From: Buttiauxella sp. A111
GTDB taxonomy: Bacteria > Pseudomonadota > Gammaproteobacteria > Enterobacterales > Enterobacteriaceae
Direction of reading: 5' to 3'
DNA length: 64,000 bases
Assembly: GCF_014189855.1 (NCBI RefSeq)
Contig: NZ_BJFN01000007.1
Span: 124,001 to 188,000 of the forward strand
The notes beneath the pieces were generated by a model. It ran no database searches and was not told where the DNA came from. It was given only the letters and a program-made list of their open reading frames with translations. The position numbers and the translations under genes were made by a program. Positions 59,637 to 64,000 of the stretch are shown piece after piece. Position 1 is the first letter of the stretch. Each line of letters opens with the position of its first letter.

Positions 59637-62600
59637 ATGGCTGAACCACGTTTCGTACACCTTCGGGTGCACAGCGACTACTCTATGGTTGATGGCCTGG
59701 CAAAAACCGCTCCGCTGGTGAAGAAAGCCGCGGCGATGGGGATGCCAGCAATCGCAATCACTGATTTTACGAACCTTTGCGGGTTGGTGAAATTCTATGG
59801 TGCTGCCCATGGCGCAGGGCTCAAGCCGATCATCGGGGCTGATTTTAACGTAGCCAATGAGTTGTTAGGTGATGAGCTCAGCCATCTAACCGTTCTCGCC
59901 AGCGATAATGCCGGTTATCAAAACCTTACTCTGCTAATTTCAAAAGCCTACCAGCGTGGGTATGGCGCTGCGGGCCCGATTGTTGACCGAAGCTGGCTTG
60001 CCGAACTCAACGAAGGGCTGATCCTGCTCTCTGGTGGGCGCATGGGGGATATTGGCAAAAACTTGTTGCGTGGAAATACGGCACAGCTTGATCAGTGCCT
60101 GGAATTTTACCAGCAGTATTTTGCCGATCGCTTCTATCTGGAGCTGATTCGTACCGGTCGTCCCGATGAAGAAAGCTATTTGCATGCTGCAGTAGCTCTT
60201 GCTGATGAACGGGGTTTGCCGGTGGTGGCGACCAACGATGTCAGGTTTATCGAAACCACAGACTTTGATGCCCACGAAATCCGTGTCGCGATTCATGATG
60301 GCTTTACACTTGATGACCCGAAACGCCCACGCAACTACTCTTCGCAGCAATATTTGCGCACTGAAGAAGAGATGTGTGAGCTGTTTTCCGATATCCCGGA
60401 AGCGCTGGAAAACAGTGTAGAAATCGCCAAGCGTTGTAATGTCACGGTACGCCTCGGCGAGTACTTCCTGCCACAATTCCCAACCGGCGAAATGTCGACA
60501 GAAGATTTCCTGGTGATGAAATCCAGGGAAGGGCTAGAAGATCGTCTTGAATTCTTATTCAAGGATCCTGAAGAACGCGCAGCAAAAAGACCGCCTTATG
60601 ACGAACGTCTGGAAATCGAACTTAAAGTTATCAACCAGATGGGGTTCCCTGGTTACTTCCTGATCGTAATGGAATTTATCCAATGGTCGAAAGATAACGG
60701 CGTGCCGGTTGGGCCGGGTCGTGGTTCTGGTGCGGGTTCACTGGTCGCTTACGCACTGAAAATTACCGATCTCGATCCTCTGGAGTTTGATCTGCTTTTC
60801 GAACGTTTCCTTAACCCGGAACGTGTTTCGATGCCTGACTTCGATATCGACTTCTGTATGGAAAAACGTGACCGGGTTATCGATCACGTGGCAGAAATGT
60901 ACGGACGCGAAGCGGTATCACAGATCATCACCTTCGGTACAATGGCGGCAAAAGCGGTTATCCGCGATGTGGGTCGTGTACTGGGGCATCCTTACGGTTT
61001 TGTCGATCGTATTTCCAAGCTTATCCCGCCAGATCCAGGGATGACGCTTGCGAAAGCCTTCGAGGCCGAGCCGCAGCTTCCTGAAATTTATGAGGCTGAC
61101 GAAGAAGTTAAAGCGCTGATCGACATGGCGCGCAAACTTGAAGGTGTGACGCGTAACGCCGGCAAACACGCCGGTGGTGTGGTCATTGCACCCACAAAAA
61201 TTACCGATTTTGCACCACTTTATTGTGACGATCAGGGACAAAACCCGGTCACCCAGTTTGATAAAAACGATGTGGAATATGCAGGCCTGGTGAAGTTCGA
61301 CTTCCTCGGTTTGCGTACACTGACGATCATCGACTGGGCGTTGAAGATGATTAACCCGCGTCGGGAAAAGCAGGGTTTAGAGCCGATTGATATCGCCGCT
61401 ATTCCGCTCGACGACAAGAAAAGCTTCGACATGCTGCAACGCTCGGAAACCACTGCGGTCTTCCAGCTTGAATCCCGCGGCATGAAAGATCTGATTAAGC
61501 GTCTGCAACCGGACTGCTTCGAAGATATGATCGCGTTGGTAGCACTTTTCCGTCCAGGCCCGTTGCAATCAGGCATGGTAGATAACTTTATCGACCGTAA
61601 GCATGGGCGAGAAGCGATCTCTTATCCGGATATACAATGGCAGCATGAAAGCCTGAAACCTGTGCTGGAGCCGACTTACGGCATCATCCTGTACCAGGAA
61701 CAGGTTATGCAGATTGCGCAGGTGCTGGCGGGTTATTCGCTAGGCGGCGCGGATATGTTGCGTCGTGCGATGGGTAAAAAGAACCCGGTCGAAATGGCGA
61801 AGCAACGTGGTGGTTTTGAAGATGGCGCGAAGTCTCGTGGCGTTGATGGCGAACTGGCCATTAAAATCTTTGACCTGGTAGAGAAATTTGCCGGTTATGG
61901 ATTTAACAAATCTCACTCCGCAGCTTATGCGCTGGTTTCATACCAGACTCTGTGGTTAAAAGCGCACTATCCTGCAGAATTTATGGCCGCAGTAATGACT
62001 GCGGATATGGATAACACAGAGAAAATTGTTGGCCTTGTGGATGAATGCTGGCGCATGGGCCTGAAAATACTGCCACCGGATATTAACTCCGGGCTGTACC
62101 ATTTCCACGTGAATGACGACGGAGAAATTGTGTATGGCATTGGCGCGATTAAAGGTGTTGGTGAAGGTCCAATCGAAGCGATAATTGAGGCGCGTAACGA
62201 AGGCGGATATTTCCGCGAATTGTTCGACCTCTGTGCGCGTGCTGACGTTAAAAAACTCAATAAACGCATCCTTGAAAAATTAGTGATGTCCGGGGCGTTT
62301 GACCGCCTTGGGCCACACCGGGCAGCACTTATGAATGCGCTGCCCGATGCGTTGAAAGCTGCTGATCAACACGCGAAAGCCGAGGCTATCGGCCAGGTGG
62401 ATATGTTCGGTGTGCTGGCAGATGAGCCGGAGCAGGTCGAACAGTCCTATGCCAGCGTAATTCCGTGGCCTGAGCAAGTGGTACTGGACGGTGAACGTGA
62501 AACGTTGGGCTTGTATCTTACTGGCCACCCGATTACCCAGTACCTGAAAGAAATTGAGCGTTATGTCGGTGGCATGCGCCTGAAAGAGATGCACCCGACA

Positions 62601-63119
62601 GAACGTGGTAAAATGACCACGGCTGCGGGTCTGGTGATTGCTTCGCGGGTGATGGTTACCAAGCGCGGCAATCGCATTGGCATCTGTACTCTGGATGACC
62701 GTTCTGGTCGTCTGGAAGTGATGCTATTCACAGATGCGTTAGAAAAGTACCAACATCTGTTGGAAAAAGACCGTATCCTGATCGTCAGCGGACAGGTCAG
62801 CTTTGATGACTTCAGCGGTGGCCTTAAAATGACCGCTCGCGAAGTAATGGACATTGACGAGGCCCGCGAAAAGTATGCGCGTGGGCTTGCTATCTCGCTG
62901 ACGGACAGGCAAATTGATGACCAGCTTTTGAACCGTCTCCGTCAGTCTCTGGAACCCCATCGTTCGGGGACCATTCCAGTACATCTCTACTATCAGAGAG
63001 CGGATGCACGAGCGCGTTTGCGTTTTGGCGCAGCATGGCGTGTATCCCCAAGCGATCGTTTGCTTAATGAGCTTCGCACGCTGATAGGCCCGGAGCAGGT
63101 GGAACTGGAGTTTGACTAA
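59637..63119 (+). CDS. dnaE: DNA polymerase III alpha subunit
   Basis: The 1160-residue replicative polymerase is the same length as in E. coli. The PHP domain opens the protein ([15 protein letters not shown]). The palm domain has the catalytic Asp pair in [14 protein letters not shown] and [15 protein letters not shown], and the third Asp in [11 protein letters not shown]. The beta-clamp binding motif is GQVDMFGV; the E. coli form is QADMF. An OB domain ([15 protein letters not shown]) and the tau-binding tail follow. It is flanked by rnhB and accA. Confidence 0.99.
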   Translation: MAEPRFVHLRVHSDYSMVDGLAKTAPLVKKAAAMGMPAIAITDFTNLCGLVKFYGAAHGAGLKPIIGADFNVANELLGDELSHLTVLASDNAGYQNLTLLISKAYQRGYGAAGPIVDRSWLAELNEGLILLSGGRMGDIGKNLLRGNTAQLDQCLEFYQQYFADRFYLELIRTGRPDEESYLHAAVALADERGLPVVATNDVRFIETTDFDAHEIRVAIHDGFTLDDPKRPRNYSSQQYLRTEEEMCELFSDIPEALENSVEIAKRCNVTVRLGEYFLPQFPTGEMSTEDFLVMKSREGLEDRLEFLFKDPEERAAKRPPYDERLEIELKVINQMGFPGYFLIVMEFIQWSKDNGVPVGPGRGSGAGSLVAYALKITDLDPLEFDLLFERFLNPERVSMPDFDIDFCMEKRDRVIDHVAEMYGREAVSQIITFGTMAAKAVIRDVGRVLGHPYGFVDRISKLIPPDPGMTLAKAFEAEPQLPEIYEADEEVKALIDMARKLEGVTRNAGKHAGGVVIAPTKITDFAPLYCDDQGQNPVTQFDKNDVEYAGLVKFDFLGLRTLTIIDWALKMINPRREKQGLEPIDIAAIPLDDKKSFDMLQRSETTAVFQLESRGMKDLIKRLQPDCFEDMIALVALFRPGPLQSGMVDNFIDRKHGREAISYPDIQWQHESLKPVLEPTYGIILYQEQVMQIAQVLAGYSLGGADMLRRAMGKKNPVEMAKQRGGFEDGAKSRGVDGELAIKIFDLVEKFAGYGFNKSHSAAYALVSYQTLWLKAHYPAEFMAAVMTADMDNTEKIVGLVDECWRMGLKILPPDINSGLYHFHVNDDGEIVYGIGAIKGVGEGPIEAIIEARNEGGYFRELFDLCARADVKKLNKRILEKLVMSGAFDRLGPHRAALMNALPDALKAADQHAKAEAIGQVDMFGVLADEPEQVEQSYASVIPWPEQVVLDGERETLGLYLTGHPITQYLKEIERYVGGMRLKEMHPTERGKMTTAAGLVIASRVMVTKRGNRIGICTLDDRSGRLEVMLFTDALEKYQHLLEKDRILIVSGQVSFDDFSGGLKMTAREVMDIDEAREKYARGLAISLTDRQIDDQLLNRLRQSLEPHRSGTIPVHLYYQRADARARLRFGAAWRVSPSDRLLNELRTLIGPEQVELEFD

Positions 63120-63131
63120 TACAGGAATATT

Positions 63132-64000
63132 ATGAGTCTGAATTTCCTCGATTTTGAACAGCCGATTGCAGAGCTGGAAGCGAAAATTGATTCCCTGACT
63201 GCAGTTAGCCGTCAGGACGAAAAGTTAGATATTAATCTCGACGAAGAAGTGCAGCGTCTACGTGAAAAAAGCGTAGAACTCACACGTAAAATTTTCGCCG
63301 ATTTAGGAGCATGGCAGATTGCTCAACTGGCGCGTCATCCGCAGCGCCCGTATACGCTCGATTACCTGCGTCTGGCTTTCGATGAGTTTGATGAGCTGGC
63401 GGGTGACCGTGCGTATGCTGACGATAAAGCTATTGTTGGCGGGATTGCGCGTTTAGAGGGGCGTCCGGTGATGGTCATTGGCCATCAGAAAGGCCGTGAA
63501 ACCAAAGAGAAGATTCGCCGTAACTTCGGTATGCCAGCACCAGAAGGCTATCGTAAAGCACTGCGTTTGATGGAAATGGCTGAGCGTTTCAATATGCCAA
63601 TCATTACTTTCATCGACACCCCAGGGGCATATCCTGGCGTGGGTGCTGAAGAACGTGGCCAATCGGAAGCTATCGCTCGCAACTTACGCGAAATGTCTGG
63701 CCTGAAAGTGCCGGTCATTTGTACCGTAATTGGTGAAGGTGGTTCTGGTGGTGCGTTGGCGATTGGTGTGGGCGATAAAGTGAATATGCTGCAGTACAGC
63801 ACCTATTCCGTTATCTCTCCGGAAGGCTGTGCGTCAATTCTGTGGAAAAGCGCTGATAAAGCACCTATTGCCGCAGAAGCGATGGGCATCATTGCTCCAC
63901 GCCTGAAAGAACTGAAGCTTATCGATTCTGTGATCCCTGAACCACTGGGCGGTGCGCACCGTAATGTGGAAGCGATGGCTGCATCGCTGAAAGCACAACT
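63132..64000 (+). CDS. accA: Acetyl-CoA carboxylase carboxyltransferase alpha subunit (partial, cut by window end)
   Basis: The first 289 codons of a protein usually 319 residues long are present. The subunit pairs with AccD to transfer CO2 from biotin to acetyl-CoA, making malonyl-CoA. It starts [20 protein letters not shown] with an AGGA site, and contains [43 protein letters not shown], and [15 protein letters not shown], the crotonase-like core. It follows dnaE after 12 bp. Confidence 0.98.
   Translation, partial: MSLNFLDFEQPIAELEAKIDSLTAVSRQDEKLDINLDEEVQRLREKSVELTRKIFADLGAWQIAQLARHPQRPYTLDYLRLAFDEFDELAGDRAYADDKAIVGGIARLEGRPVMVIGHQKGRETKEKIRRNFGMPAPEGYRKALRLMEMAERFNMPIITFIDTPGAYPGVGAEERGQSEAIARNLREMSGLKVPVICTVIGEGGSGGALAIGVGDKVNMLQYSTYSVISPEGCASILWKSADKAPIAAEAMGIIAPRLKELKLIDSVIPEPLGGAHRNVEAMAASLKAQ

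Overview
This window is a stretch of chromosome from a member of the Enterobacteriaceae, syntenic with the cueO-to-accA region of Escherichia coli. Almost every protein matches an E. coli counterpart over its full length, and gene order and operon overlaps are conserved. ERIC (IRU) palindromes and GC-rich REP-like repeats between genes also fit this family. The genus cannot be fixed from the sequence alone. Relative to my recollection of E. coli K-12, there is no fimbrial operon between panB and folK, no transposase-like gene between panD and panC, and no yaeI beside dapD.

Layout. Positions 1-6100: partial yacC, copper oxidase cueO with a CueR-type promoter, glucose dehydrogenase gcd, hpt and carbonic anhydrase can. 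Positions 6134-10269: the ABC exporter yadGH, a 675-bp intergenic region with a structured, probably transposon-derived element, then yadI and yadE. Positions 10323-17500 (minus strand): the pantothenate genes panD, panC, panB, then folK, pcnB (AUU start), gluQ (start region occupied by an ERIC element), dksA, sfsA, thpR. Positions 17580-28824: hrpB, mrcB and the ferric-hydroxamate operon fhuACDB. Positions 29035-34627: hemL, clcA, erpA, yadS, btuF, mtn. Positions 34722-43395: dgt, degP, cdaR, yaeH, dapD, glnD. Positions 43458-64000: map, then the long plus-strand block rpsB, tsf, pyrH, frr, dxr, uppS, cdsA, rseP, bamA, skp, lpxD, fabZ, lpxA, lpxB, rnhB, dnaE and partial accA.

How the genes work together. 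The last block joins translation (S2, EF-Ts, RRF), UMP and isoprenoid supply (PyrH, Dxr, UppS), phospholipid synthesis (CdsA, AccA), outer-membrane assembly (RseP, BamA, Skp), lipid A synthesis (LpxD, FabZ, LpxA, LpxB) and replication (RnhB, DnaE): the conserved envelope-growth macro-operon. DegP, with a sigma-E/Cpx-type promoter, belongs to the same envelope-stress network. fhuACDB and btuF serve TonB-dependent nutrient uptake.

The least ordinary parts are intergenic. The 7850-8397 element carries a Tn5/IS50-like end and nested inverted repeats. The ERIC at 15393-15519 appears to have invaded the 5' end of gluQ and now supplies its only nearby ATG. No phage, CRISPR array, toxin-antitoxin or defence locus, rRNA or tRNA was seen. 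No wholly new protein system was found; the 7850-8397 element is the best candidate for something undescribed.
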